Of a DNA stretch of 64,000 bases, positions 7,759 to 16,291 are shown piece by piece; the first letter of the stretch is position 1; each line of letters starts with the position of its first letter. A program made the translations under genes and the position numbers. The DNA is from Nocardia flavorosea (GTDB lineage Bacteria > Actinomycetota > Actinomycetes > Mycobacteriales > Mycobacteriaceae): NCBI RefSeq assembly GCF_015477805.1, contig NZ_JADLQL010000002.1, positions 1,384,832 through 1,448,831 on the forward strand. The letters run 5' to 3'. The notes below the pieces were generated by a model. That model was not told the DNA's origin and searched no databases. It saw only the letters and a list, made by a program, of their open reading frames with translations.

Positions 7759-8220
7759 ATGGGCGACTTCATCCAACCAGCGGATCTCGCGCCGTTCGCG
7801 ACCATCGATCCGGCCAAGGCCGCGGCGATGATCGAGGACGCCGAGGCCATGGCCAAGGAGTACGCCCCGTGCATCACCGATGCCGAGTTCGCGAAGCAGG
7901 GCGCGGTGAAGGCGATCCTCCGCGGGGCGATCCTGCGGTGGAACGACGCCGGATCCGGAGCAGTAGCCACGCAATCGGCGGGCCCGTACGCGCAGACGTA
8001 CGACACCCGGCAGCCGCGTCGACAGCTGTTCTGGCCCAGCGAGATCGAGCAGTTGCAAGGCCTGTGCGCGTCCGACGGTGACGGTAAGGCCTTCGCTGTG
8101 GACACCGCGCCCGGGTGCGGTACAGCGCACGCGGCGACGTGTTCCCTGGTGTTCGGCGCGTTGTACTGCTCTTGCGGTGCCGATCTCGCCGGCGCCCCGC
8201 TGTGGGGCGTGGGCGGATGA
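7759..8220 (+). CDS. Head-to-tail connector / adaptor protein
   Basis: 153 residues from ATG 7759. GTG 7753 is in frame but only 3 bases from the AAAAGGAG ribosome site, whereas 7759 has 9-base spacing. The N-terminal helical half (DPAKAAAMIEDAEAMAKEYA) fits the gp15/gp6-type adaptor that binds the portal. An odd C-terminal extension holds several cysteines (GCGTAHAATCSLVF, CSCGADLAG), possibly a metal site. The stop overlaps the next start (ATGATG). Confidence 0.75.
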   Translation: MGDFIQPADLAPFATIDPAKAAAMIEDAEAMAKEYAPCITDAEFAKQGAVKAILRGAILRWNDAGSGAVATQSAGPYAQTYDTRQPRRQLFWPSEIEQLQGLCASDGDGKAFAVDTAPGCGTAHAATCSLVFGALYCSCGADLAGAPLWGVGG

Positions 8221-8579
8221 TGTTCCCGACGCCGTGGTCGGTGGGGGTGCATGTCTTCTCCGGCAGCGGTGAAGACGCGCACGGCAACCCGACCATCACG
8301 TTCACCCCACCGCTGTCGCAACCGGGCACTGCGGTCGCGGTGTACGGGTGGTTCGTGCCGTCGACCACCGAACTGCCTTTGGCCGGGCACGACCGGGTGA
8401 TCGTCGATGTGCAGCTCCTCGTCCCGCCTGGATTCCCGGCCGGGCCGCGGGATGTCGTCGACCTGCCGGATGGGCCGGCCGGACAGTTCGAGGTCGTGGG
8501 CTATCCGGAGGACTACACGCACGGCCCGTTCGGGTGGGCGCCGGGCGCGGTGCTGAATCTGCGGAAGGTGGATGGCTGA
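8217..8579 (+). CDS. Head-to-tail stopper protein
   Basis: 120 residues from ATG 8217 (8220 is an alternative). It is a beta-rich protein with the stopper-type pattern: MFPTPWSVGVHVFSGS, a central VYGWFVPSTTELPLAGHDRV, and VDLPDGPAGQFEVVGYPEDY. The stopper closes the DNA channel after packaging and gives the tail its docking surface. Order after the adaptor and before the HK97-gp10-like gene supports the call. Overlaps neighbours at both ends. Confidence 0.72.
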   Translation: MMFPTPWSVGVHVFSGSGEDAHGNPTITFTPPLSQPGTAVAVYGWFVPSTTELPLAGHDRVIVDVQLLVPPGFPAGPRDVVDLPDGPAGQFEVVGYPEDYTHGPFGWAPGAVLNLRKVDG

Positions 8580-8836
8580 TGGCGGTACGTATCCGTTTTC
8601 ACAATGAAGCGTTCGAAGAGCTTCGCCGCGGGGACGCGGTGCAGGATGAACTCGCCAAGCATGCCGAGTCCTGGGCCCAGGCGGCGCGGGACGACTCCGG
8701 CCGGTTCGGATATCAGGCGCGGCGCGGCGTCGGCGAGAGCCGTGACCGGGCAGCAGTAGTCACGGTCAACGCTGCCGCAATGAACAACGAGGCGCACCAC
8801 CACACCCTGATCCGCACGATGCCGGGCGGCACCTGA
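8579..8836 (+). CDS. Minor head-tail (gp10/neck-like) protein
   Basis: 85 residues from ATG 8579, in a TGATG overlap with the stopper. It is short, charged and helical at the N-terminus (HNEAFEELRRGDAVQDELAK). The position between stopper and tail terminator matches the HK97 gp10-like neck component of many siphophages. Sequence evidence alone is weak; context carries the assignment. The stop overlaps the next ATG. Confidence 0.6.
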   Translation: MAVRIRFHNEAFEELRRGDAVQDELAKHAESWAQAARDDSGRFGYQARRGVGESRDRAAVVTVNAAAMNNEAHHHTLIRTMPGGT

Positions 8837-9240
8837 TGACCGCACTGGTCGCGTTCCCCGACGCCGAGGCTGCGATCATCACGCACCTACGTGGCCAGCT
8901 CGCCGCCCTTGGCGTTCCAACACCGGTCTCCGGGCGGGTACCCAACCCGGTGCCGGCCCGGCATGTACGGGTTGTTCGCACTGGTGGACTTCGTCGCGAC
9001 CTTGTCACCGACCGGGCCCGGCTGACGTTCGAGTGCCGTGATTCGGCCGGCGAGCCGGGCGCTATCGAGTTGGCTCGGCTGGTGCGGGCGATCGTCACCC
9101 ACGCACCCGGCTACATGGGCGGGGCGTGGGTGGATTTCGCTGCTGAAGTCGGGGGCCCGGCGTCGTCGCCGGATCCGGATACCGGAACGCCCCGGTATTT
9201 GCTGACCGTCGAGCTGCATATGCGTGGCTCAGAAATGTAG
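8836..9240 (+). CDS. Tail terminator protein
   Basis: 134 residues from ATG 8836. The pattern FPDAEAAIITHLRGQLAALG then VSGRVPNPVPARHVRVVRTG and a C-terminal LLTVELHMRG fits the lambda gpU/HK97 gp10-type tail terminator fold seen in actinophages at this position. These hexamers cap the tail tube and join it to the head. It precedes the major tail protein by a 60-base gap that contains a GAAGGAGAA ribosome site. Confidence 0.75.
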   Translation: MTALVAFPDAEAAIITHLRGQLAALGVPTPVSGRVPNPVPARHVRVVRTGGLRRDLVTDRARLTFECRDSAGEPGAIELARLVRAIVTHAPGYMGGAWVDFAAEVGGPASSPDPDTGTPRYLLTVELHMRGSEM

Positions 9241-9301
9241 ACCGCTCTACTGATTCATCTCTCTCCAAAGGGCCTGCGCAACAACCCGAAGGAGAACCGC
9301 C

Positions 9302-9886
9302 ATGGCTATGGCGACCACCAAGACCATCGGTGCGGGTACCCCGAACATGGTTACCGGCGGCGTGCTCGTCGCCCCACTTGGCAGCACTCTGCCGACCACT
9401 GCGGAGGCCGCCTACGACGCCGCGTTCAAGGCACTCGGCTACGTGTCGGAGGACGGCCTCGAGTCTCAGGGCGAACGGACAGTTGAGGCCATAAAGGACT
9501 GGAACGCCGACATCATCGCCCAGCTGCAGACCGAGCATTCGGCCCGGTTTGGGCTGACCCTGTACGCGGTATGGGATCCGGATGTCCTGAAAGAGGTGTT
9601 CGGCGAGGACAACGTCACCGTCACCGCGGCTACCCCGACCACCGGAACCTTGATCACGGTCGAGGAGACGGGTTCGATCCTGCCGTACCGCTCGTGGTCG
9701 TTCGATATGGCATACGGCGGCAAGAAGCTTCGGCTGGTGCTGCCGAACGCCAAGATCACTGAGGTGACCGAGTCGGCGTTCGTGTCCAACGCGCTGGCCG
9801 GTTTCCAGGTCGTCGTCGAAGCGTTCAAGGACGACAACGGCGTGAAGGTCTACCGGTACCTCGACGACGGCGTGTTCTCGGTCTGA
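9302..9886 (+). CDS. Major tail tube protein
   Basis: 194 residues from ATG 9302 with GAAGGAGAA upstream. The profile is typical of actinophage tail tubes: N-terminal TGGVLVAPLGSTLPTTAEAA, central GLTLYAVWDPDVLKEVFGED, and the conserved ending PNAKITEVTESAFVSNALAG FQVVVEAFKDDNG. It polymerises into the non-contractile tube around the tape measure. A long hairpin terminator follows 13 bases after the stop, as expected for a highly expressed structural gene. Confidence 0.88.
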   Translation: MAMATTKTIGAGTPNMVTGGVLVAPLGSTLPTTAEAAYDAAFKALGYVSEDGLESQGERTVEAIKDWNADIIAQLQTEHSARFGLTLYAVWDPDVLKEVFGEDNVTVTAATPTTGTLITVEETGSILPYRSWSFDMAYGGKKLRLVLPNAKITEVTESAFVSNALAGFQVVVEAFKDDNGVKVYRYLDDGVFSV

Positions 9887-9899
9887 CCGTCCCTAAGAC

Positions 9900-9950
9900 C
9901 CCCAGTGGTGGCGGGTTCCCCTATGCGCAGGCCGCCCGCCACCGCTGGGG
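9900..9950 (+). terminator. Long hairpin terminator after the major tail gene
   Basis: Arms 9900-9915 and 9935-9950 pair over 16 positions with one G-U wobble; the loop is 19 nt. It may be partly read through to lower expression of the chaperone and tape measure genes relative to the tail tube. Confidence 0.8.
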
Positions 9951-9997
9951 CCTCACAGCCCCGTTTGCCTGCGCATCAATGAGAAAGGTCTGCGCAC

Positions 9998-10294
9998 ATG
10001 ACTGCTCGTAGAAGGCCGGCCGCGGCCGCTCCGAAGGAGACGACGGTCGTCGAGGACGACTTCGTCACCAAGGCCGGTGGTGTCGAGATCCGGTTGCCGT
10101 CGCTGTCGAATCTGCCGTTCGGTCTGCTCCGCAAGTCTCGGAACCTGTCGAAGCTCGAGCTGATGTTCGTGGTCATCGAGGACGTGCTCACCGATAAGCA
10201 GCTCGCCGCGATCGACAAGCTCCGCAACACCGAGATCACCCAGCTCGTCAACGAATGGCGCGAACACTCGGGTATCGACCTGGGGGAATCCTAA
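9998..10294 (+). CDS. Tail assembly chaperone, short (upstream) form
   Basis: 98 residues from ATG 9998 with GAGAAAGG upstream. The N-terminus is basic and disordered (TARRRPAAAAPKE). The core (VEIRLPSLSNLPFGLLRKSR, KLELMFVVIEDVLTDKQLAA) matches siphophage gpG-type chaperones that coat the tape measure during tail assembly. Its 3' end contains the slippery heptamer GGGGGAA, six bases before the UAA stop, which allows a longer gpGT-type fusion. Confidence 0.88.
   Translation: MTARRRPAAAAPKETTVVEDDFVTKAGGVEIRLPSLSNLPFGLLRKSRNLSKLELMFVVIEDVLTDKQLAAIDKLRNTEITQLVNEWREHSGIDLGES
10282..10288 (+). promoter_or_regulatory. Programmed -1 frameshift site (GGGGGAA)
   Basis: In zero frame the bases read G GGG GAA TCC UAA. 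A -1 slip re-reads GGG GGA and continues as AUC CUA AGC, moving into the downstream open frame. The X XXY YYZ heptamer form, its place just before the stop, and the out-of-frame second ORF are the conserved arrangement of tail chaperone frameshifts in long-tailed phages. Confidence 0.88.
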
Positions 10295-10668
10295 GCCTCG
10301 CCGCCCTCATCGAGCAGTATCCGCGGGCGGTCGAGCGTGACTTGATCGACCGCGGGCTGCGGCTGCGTCAGCTCGGTACCGAGGCGCTGACGTGGTGTGA
10401 CTTCCGCGCGATCTTCGCGGATCCGCACCCGGATATGGCGGTGACCCGGGCGATGCGGCCGGATGAGTGGCAGTGGGGCCTCCCCGAGCAACTGCTGGCC
10501 TCGGCTGTCGATGCCCTGACCTTGCTCGTCTGGGCGAAAACGAAGGACGCCCAGAAGGGCCGCAACCGTCCGAAACCGATTCCTCGTCCTGGCATTGCGA
10601 AGCCGGAGCGGATCGGTGACGCGATGCCGATCGAGGAACTCAACGCACTCATCGGATGGGAGGTGTAG
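10288..10668 (+). CDS. Tail assembly chaperone, frameshift extension (gpGT-type)
   Basis: This frame is open from 10255 but has no ribosome site of its own. Joined at the GGGGGAA heptamer (9998-10288 then 10288-10668) it gives a fusion of about 223 residues. The extension (ILSLAALIEQYPRAVERDLI, LRLRQLGTEALTWCDFRAIF, DEWQWGLPEQLLASAVDALT) is the usual second half in actinophages. The minor long form is needed at a fixed ratio to the short form to recruit tail tube subunits onto the tape measure, whose GTG starts 4 bases after this stop. Confidence 0.88.
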   Translation: MLSLAALIEQYPRAVERDLIDRGLRLRQLGTEALTWCDFRAIFADPHPDMAVTRAMRPDEWQWGLPEQLLASAVDALTLLVWAKTKDAQKGRNRPKPIPRPGIAKPERIGDAMPIEELNALIGWEV

Positions 10669-10671
10669 CCC

Positions 10672-13600
10672 GTGGCGAACGTGGAGCTGGCAACCGCCTA
10701 TGTGTCGATTCTTCCGGAGACCTCGCGTATTGCTCCGCGTATCCGTGAAGCGATCGCCGATGCCGATGGTGAGCGGGTGCGCGTCGAGGTCGACGTCGAC
10801 GACTCGCAGCTACGGAACCTGTCCGGGGCGGCGCAGTCTGCCCGCACGGAGCTCGGCGGTATGGGTTCGTCGGCCGGGAGCCTCGCCAAGCTGGCGGGCG
10901 TTCTCGGCGCGGTCGGTGGCGCTGCAGGCCTGGCGACAGGAGCTGTCGGCACCCTCGGTATCGGTATGGCGTCACTCGGTCCGGCCGCGATCGCTGTCGG
11001 CGCAACCGTGGCGGTCGGGTTCCAGGGCATGGGGGACGCGATCTCCGCGGTCGCCGAGGGCGATATGGAGGCCCTCAACGAGGCGATGGGAAAGCTGGCC
11101 CCCTCTGCGCAGGCGATGGTCACCGCCATCAGCGGGCAGAAGGCTGCGTGGGATGAACTGCAGGGCGCGGTGCAGCAGGAGATGTTCGCCGGGCTCGACC
11201 AGTCGTTCACCAACCTGGCGAACGCGACCATGCCGACCCTGCGGGAGGGAATGACCGGTGTCGCCGGGTCGCTGAATCAGGCCGCCGCGGGGGCGATGGA
11301 GTTCTTCGCCACCGCTGAAGCCCAGGCCGGGATCCAGGCCGCGTTCTCCGGCGCATCGACGCTGATCTCCGCGATCGGCCCAGGTTTGGGTCAAGCCACG
11401 CAAGGTTTCCTGTCGATGGCTCAGGCCGCGGCTCCCGCGATGGAGTCGGTCGGTGCCGGTCTCGGCGGTTTGCTGGGCAGCATCGGGCAGGCGTTCACCA
11501 ATACCTTCGAGTCCGGTGCGCTGACAACGTTGATCGACGGGTTCGGTCAAACTCTCGCCGGACTCGGTCAAGGCCTACAGCCTCTGATAGAGGGGCTTAT
11601 CGGCGCAGCCGGGCATATCGCGCCCGTACTCGGGCCGCTGTTCGCGTCGATCGGGCAGGCCATCGGCCCTGTGCTGCCGATGATCGGGGAGATGGGCGCC
11701 GTGCTCGGTGGTGCACTGACCCAGGCTATTCAGGCGTTGGCGCCGGCGTTGGGGCCGGTGGTTCAGGCGCTGTCGTCGATGCTGTCGGCGATCGCGCCGA
11801 TCCTGCCTGTGGTCGCCGAGGTCGCGTCCGGGCTGTTGCAGGCGCTCGCCCCGGCGCTGACGGTGCTGTTCGATGCGATCGGTCCGGTGATTCAGCAGGT
11901 CGCGGATCTGATGATGCCGATCTTCCGGCAGCTGCAGCCGATCCTGCAGCAGGTCGCGATGCAGCTCGGCCAGGCGCTGGCGGATGCGATCACTCAGCTC
12001 GCGCCGATCCTGCCGCCGATCATCGAGGTGTTCGCGCAGCTGGTTTCGGCGATCGCTCCGCTGCTGCCGCAGGTCATGCAGCTGATCACGTCATTGCTGC
12101 CGCCGCTGGTGTCGATCATCACCGCGGTCGCGCCGCTGTTGACCAAGGTCGCGTCGATCGTGATCAAACTGGCGACCGAAGTCATCGAGCACGTCCTCAT
12201 GCCGGTGCTGCGGGTGGTGGCGGGCGTGTTCAAGTCCACCTTCGAGATTGCGGCGAATGTCGTGCAGGTCGCCGTCGATTTGATTTCGGGCGCCGTCGAT
12301 ATCGCGCTGGGCATCTTCGATGGTCTCAAGACTGCGATCGGTGCGGTCGGTGATGCGTTCGTCGCGGCGAAGGATTGGATCGTCGACGCCTGGAACGCCA
12401 TGATCGACTGGTTCAAAGAGTTGCCGGGCAAAGTCACCTCGGCAGTGTCGGGGCTGTGGGACGGGATCAAGAACGCATTCCGGGACGCGATCAACTGGCT
12501 GATCAACGCGTGGAACAATTTCCGGCTCCACTTCGACTTCACGATCCCGATCATCGACAAAGACATCTCCCTCACTGTCGATACCCCGGATCTGCCGCTT
12601 CTCGCCCGCGGCGGTCGCGTGTCCGGGCCCGGAACAGGCACCAGCGACAGCATCCTCGCCGGCCTGTCCGACGGGGAGTTCGTGGTGAACTCGCGCTCGA
12701 CCGCGGCGAACCTCCCGCTGCTGGAGGCGATCAACTCCGGGTGGGTGCCGTCGGCGGACTTCCTGCACGGCATGATCCCGGGGTTCGCGTCCGGCGGCAT
12801 CGTGGGCGGGGCGGGGTCGCTGTCGAGTATCCAGCAGGGCATGTGGGAGGCGCTGCGTAACGCGTTCCCCGACGCGTCACTCACCTCGGCGACCCGCACC
12901 GCCGATGTGGGGTCCGGCTACGACTTCCACATGCAGGGCAAGGCGATCGATATCGCCGGCCCGAACATGGGCGAGATGGCGGAGTGGATCGCCACCAATT
13001 TCCCCGGCTCCCTGGAATTGATTTACGGCAACGGGTTCGGCAACAACATCGACGACGGTCAGAACGTCGGCGACGGCATGTCCTACTTCGGTGCTGACAC
13101 CATGGCCGGCCACAACGACCATGTGCACTGGGCGATGAACACCGCGCCCGATATCGGCGCGGTTGAGCCCGGTTCGGGTGCCCTGTCCTCGGGCGGAAAC
13201 TCCGGTGGCGGCTTGGGTGGTGGAGGCGGGGCGTCGGGCGGCGGTGCTGGTGGTAGCGGTGCCGGCGGTTCGTCGGGCGGCGGCTCGGGCAGCGCGGTCG
13301 ACGTGTTCGTCACGAACTGGCCGTCGTCGGGGATCGCCGCGGCCGCGCAACCGGGCGCCAGCACGTCGACATCGACCACAGCCAGCACGACATCTGCCCA
13401 GAGTTCGAGCACGGCCAGTACCGCGGCGCCGGCCGAGGAGCAGCAGCATCCACTGACCGGGCTACCGCTGTCCGGCGACCTCTTCAACGGCCCCGCCCCG
13501 TGGTACATGGCTGCCACTCCAGAGCAGGCCGTGGCCAATCTCAGCACCCAGGCCGGGGCCCTCGCACAGCGCGGCATCGGGGATGTGCAGTCGTTCTTCC

Positions 13601-13782
13601 AGGACAACTGGAAAGAAATGATCCAAACCGGTGCGGGCGTGCTCGGAATGGGCGCCATGGGTGGGGGCGGCACCACCTTCAACATCTCGGGCACCGACCC
13701 GATGGGCGCGGCGGCCGCCGTGGAGCGCGTGCACCGCCGCCGCACTATGGCCACTCAACGCACGGGAGGTTTCGGCCGGTGA
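10672..13782 (+). CDS. Tape measure protein with C-terminal M15-like peptidase domain
   Basis: 1036 residues from GTG 10672. It begins with the common actinophage motif VELATAYVSILPETSRIAPR, then has a long Ala/Gly/Leu-rich helical centre with hydrophobic repeats (ALAPALGPVVQALSSM-like) that sets tail length. Residues about 735-825 look like a zinc peptidase of the M15/D-Ala-D-Ala carboxypeptidase type: H753-MQGKAI-D760 and H817-V-H819 are plausible zinc ligands. Such domains cut peptidoglycan during genome entry. A Gly/Ser/Thr-rich linker and a C-terminal tail follow. The stop overlaps the next GTG. Confidence 0.92.
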   Translation: MANVELATAYVSILPETSRIAPRIREAIADADGERVRVEVDVDDSQLRNLSGAAQSARTELGGMGSSAGSLAKLAGVLGAVGGAAGLATGAVGTLGIGMASLGPAAIAVGATVAVGFQGMGDAISAVAEGDMEALNEAMGKLAPSAQAMVTAISGQKAAWDELQGAVQQEMFAGLDQSFTNLANATMPTLREGMTGVAGSLNQAAAGAMEFFATAEAQAGIQAAFSGASTLISAIGPGLGQATQGFLSMAQAAAPAMESVGAGLGGLLGSIGQAFTNTFESGALTTLIDGFGQTLAGLGQGLQPLIEGLIGAAGHIAPVLGPLFASIGQAIGPVLPMIGEMGAVLGGALTQAIQALAPALGPVVQALSSMLSAIAPILPVVAEVASGLLQALAPALTVLFDAIGPVIQQVADLMMPIFRQLQPILQQVAMQLGQALADAITQLAPILPPIIEVFAQLVSAIAPLLPQVMQLITSLLPPLVSIITAVAPLLTKVASIVIKLATEVIEHVLMPVLRVVAGVFKSTFEIAANVVQVAVDLISGAVDIALGIFDGLKTAIGAVGDAFVAAKDWIVDAWNAMIDWFKELPGKVTSAVSGLWDGIKNAFRDAINWLINAWNNFRLHFDFTIPIIDKDISLTVDTPDLPLLARGGRVSGPGTGTSDSILAGLSDGEFVVNSRSTAANLPLLEAINSGWVPSADFLHGMIPGFASGGIVGGAGSLSSIQQGMWEALRNAFPDASLTSATRTADVGSGYDFHMQGKAIDIAGPNMGEMAEWIATNFPGSLELIYGNGFGNNIDDGQNVGDGMSYFGADTMAGHNDHVHWAMNTAPDIGAVEPGSGALSSGGNSGGGLGGGGGASGGGAGGSGAGGSSGGGSGSAVDVFVTNWPSSGIAAAAQPGASTSTSTTASTTSAQSSSTASTAAPAEEQQHPLTGLPLSGDLFNGPAPWYMAATPEQAVANLSTQAGALAQRGIGDVQSFFQDNWKEMIQTGAGVLGMGAMGGGGTTFNISGTDPMGAAAAVERVHRRRTMATQRTGGFGR

Positions 13783-14648
13783 ATCTTCTCCTGCGCAACC
13801 GGTCCACGAAGATCGTGGTCTGGGATATCCACGGCCGGGTCTGGCATCTCCACGGGTGTGGAGCCGGCCGGGAAGGGGTGCGCCTCGATACACAGTCCGG
13901 GTACATGTTCGCGCCAGTGAACCTGCTGGTGTCCGAGGGCGCTCGGCAGGACGGTGCGACGTTTCTGCGGTCGGTGCGGAACAAGAAGGAGATCGACTTC
14001 TTCGTCTTCATCGACGGCCGCGGAGACGTCCGCTCCTTCCACGCGATCCACGACGCGTGGCATCGGGGTTGGTCGACCGATATCCCCTGCAAGATGGGGT
14101 ATTTCACTAGGCATCAGGGGTGGCGGTACCAGATGGTGCAGCTCGATTCCGCCCCGGAACTGCAGGGTTCGATCGACCCCACCCGCAATGCGGCAGTCGA
14201 ATACCAGATGTCGGTCACCGCCATGGATCCGCTGGAGCGGCACCTCGGCGAGCACGACGTGTGGATCAACTCCGACGGCGCGAACGAAGGCATCGTGGTG
14301 GCGCGCAATGCAGCGGATCAGCCGGCGTGGCCGCGGTACACGATGCCGGGCCCCGGCCGGTACGCAATCCAGGATCCGCTCGGTGATGATCTGCGGATCG
14401 TCGAAACCCCGCTGCTGGTGGACGGCGAGGAATTGCGGATCGACACCCATCCGCGGCACCGGACCGCACGGGTGTATTCCGAGGCGCTGCCCGAGGGGCG
14501 AAACGTGTGGGGGCAGATGGGTGGCCGCCGCTGGTTTGCGTCGCTGCCGCCGTGGTCGTCCACCGAGATCATCGTCCGTGTCACCGACGGGGACCTGGAA
14601 TCCGGTGTCCGGGTGGATGTCGCGCCGCGTAGTTCGAGGCCGTTCTGA
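13779..14648 (+). CDS. Minor tail protein (distal tail / Dit-like)
   Basis: 289 residues from GTG 13779, with GGGAGG 9 bases upstream and overlap with the tape measure stop. The frame is open further upstream to 13500 but lies inside the tape measure gene. The features are beta-rich (LLRNRSTKIVVWDIHGRVWH, EIDFFVFIDGRGDVRSFHAI). The first gene after the tape measure in this phage class normally encodes the distal tail protein that nucleates the baseplate. Assigned by position and composition. Confidence 0.75.
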   Translation: MNLLLRNRSTKIVVWDIHGRVWHLHGCGAGREGVRLDTQSGYMFAPVNLLVSEGARQDGATFLRSVRNKKEIDFFVFIDGRGDVRSFHAIHDAWHRGWSTDIPCKMGYFTRHQGWRYQMVQLDSAPELQGSIDPTRNAAVEYQMSVTAMDPLERHLGEHDVWINSDGANEGIVVARNAADQPAWPRYTMPGPGRYAIQDPLGDDLRIVETPLLVDGEELRIDTHPRHRTARVYSEALPEGRNVWGQMGGRRWFASLPPWSSTEIIVRVTDGDLESGVRVDVAPRSSRPF

Positions 14649-16282
14649 TGGCGTGGGACCACGCGAAGGCGTCCCGGACGCTGGATCTCGCGGAGCGTTC
14701 CGATCAGCAGTACATGGCCGACCAGACCGTCCTGGTCAGGTATTGGGACAAGTACTTGCAGGAGGTCGGCGAGGAGCACAACTACACCTCGCTGGAGATC
14801 TCGCGCATCAAGAACGGTGCTGGCGGGTTGAAGATGTCGATTCCGAAGGTGGACATGGTCTATTACGACCACATCTTCGCCAACCCCGACGGCGCTGATG
14901 CCACGATCCCGATCACGGTGAACACGAAGGCGTATCGGTGGGACGGCTACATCACGAAAGCCTCGATCGTCCGGGATGAGAACGGCGTCGAGGTGGTCGA
15001 TATCGAGGCCATCCACTGCTGGAATCACATCGCCACCACCGCTTGCTGGGCCTCACCGTTCGCGCCGATCCTGGCGCAGTTCCCGCGGCACATGATCCTG
15101 TTCGGCCCGGCCCGCACGATCGCCGTGTTGTACCTGGTCACGAACCTGATCCGTCTCCAGGCGTCGTTCTGGACGATCCCGGATCGGTGGCTGGATGCCC
15201 CGGACTGGGCGCAGGTCGGCAATGCTCTGTGGCCGATCTGCGTGGTTCCTGTGGACACGTTCCGCGACACCTCCCCGTGGCGCGCAGGGTCCGCGCGGTT
15301 CGATATGGCGGACCAGCTGATCCTGCCGATGCTGGAAGACACCGGCGTCATGCTCGACGCGCAGTTCTATCTGCCGGAGGAAGACGAGCAGCCGGCACCT
15401 GAGTGGTACTACCTCGACCGGCCGACCGTGGTGATCAAGGCGGTCGACAAGTCCGGCGTCACCGGGCCCTCCGGCACCCTGCTCGATGGGTTCGTGCGGA
15501 TGCTGGAGGAGTGGGTGGACGACGGTAGCCCCGTCCGGTATCCGTCCTTCAATAGCCAGACCGAGTACGAGGCGGTCTACTCCTCGACCGGGCCCCTCGG
15601 GACCGTGAGGCAGTACCCGCACGTCTGGTACCTGGAGGGCGAGTACTCCGGTATCGGATCGTCGGAGATCGCGCTCCATAAGCCGCTGGCGCAGAACGTG
15701 ATCGTGGGCGGCAAGAGCCCGGGCTGGGTCAATGCCGCGATCGAGATCGCCATGAAGAACCTGCTGGCGTGGTTGGGTTTGTTGATCGGGCTGCCCGGCC
15801 TCGATTCCCTGTATCAGGGCCAGCTCGATGATGTGTTCCTGGCGTGGGCCGTATACGAGGACCAGGGCCGCACCGAGCGCAGCGGGCCGTTCGGCTTCAA
15901 AGAGCACGTCGTCACAAACTCCTCCAAAGCATTCACTTTGGACGGTGTCATGACCGGGCGCCGGGGTCTGCACACCACTCGCGGCTACGTCTCTCAGAAG
16001 GTGTCGGTCGGCGACGGCGCCCCGTACCTCGTGGGCCAAGACTTCGACCTCGGCGACCAGATCGGGTTCGTGATCGGGGACCAGGCCTTCGCTGACTACG
16101 TGTCGGAGATGACCTTCCGGGACGACCGCAAGACCGCCGCGAGATGGGAGTTGACCGTGGGTGACGGCTCGGACGAAGAGGATTCGCTCGTCAAAGCCTG
16201 GGATCGGATGTCGCAGATGGCGCAGATGCTGAAAACCCTGGCCACCGATGTCGGGGCTGACCTCGACCTGCTGATCTTCTGA
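14648..16282 (+). CDS. Minor tail protein (Gp37-like baseplate/hub protein)
   Basis: 544 residues from ATG 14648, overlapping the previous stop. It matches the layout of large siphophage hub proteins: VLVRYWDKYLQEVGEEHNYT SLEISRIKNG near the N-terminus, a beta-rich middle (WDGYITKASIVRDENGVEVV), and a C-terminal beta region near QKVSVGDGAPYLVGQDFDLG. The hub probably lies below the distal tail protein and anchors the collagen-motif proteins that follow. I recall similar actinophage proteins named Gp37-like, but no search was run. Confidence 0.78.
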   Translation: MAWDHAKASRTLDLAERSDQQYMADQTVLVRYWDKYLQEVGEEHNYTSLEISRIKNGAGGLKMSIPKVDMVYYDHIFANPDGADATIPITVNTKAYRWDGYITKASIVRDENGVEVVDIEAIHCWNHIATTACWASPFAPILAQFPRHMILFGPARTIAVLYLVTNLIRLQASFWTIPDRWLDAPDWAQVGNALWPICVVPVDTFRDTSPWRAGSARFDMADQLILPMLEDTGVMLDAQFYLPEEDEQPAPEWYYLDRPTVVIKAVDKSGVTGPSGTLLDGFVRMLEEWVDDGSPVRYPSFNSQTEYEAVYSSTGPLGTVRQYPHVWYLEGEYSGIGSSEIALHKPLAQNVIVGGKSPGWVNAAIEIAMKNLLAWLGLLIGLPGLDSLYQGQLDDVFLAWAVYEDQGRTERSGPFGFKEHVVTNSSKAFTLDGVMTGRRGLHTTRGYVSQKVSVGDGAPYLVGQDFDLGDQIGFVIGDQAFADYVSEMTFRDDRKTAARWELTVGDGSDEEDSLVKAWDRMSQMAQMLKTLATDVGADLDLLIF

Positions 16283-16291
16283 GGAGGGGCA

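Noticed and set aside
10255..10287. Independent start for the second tail chaperone
   Set aside because: No ribosome site; the GGGGGAA slippery site explains its expression as a frameshift product.
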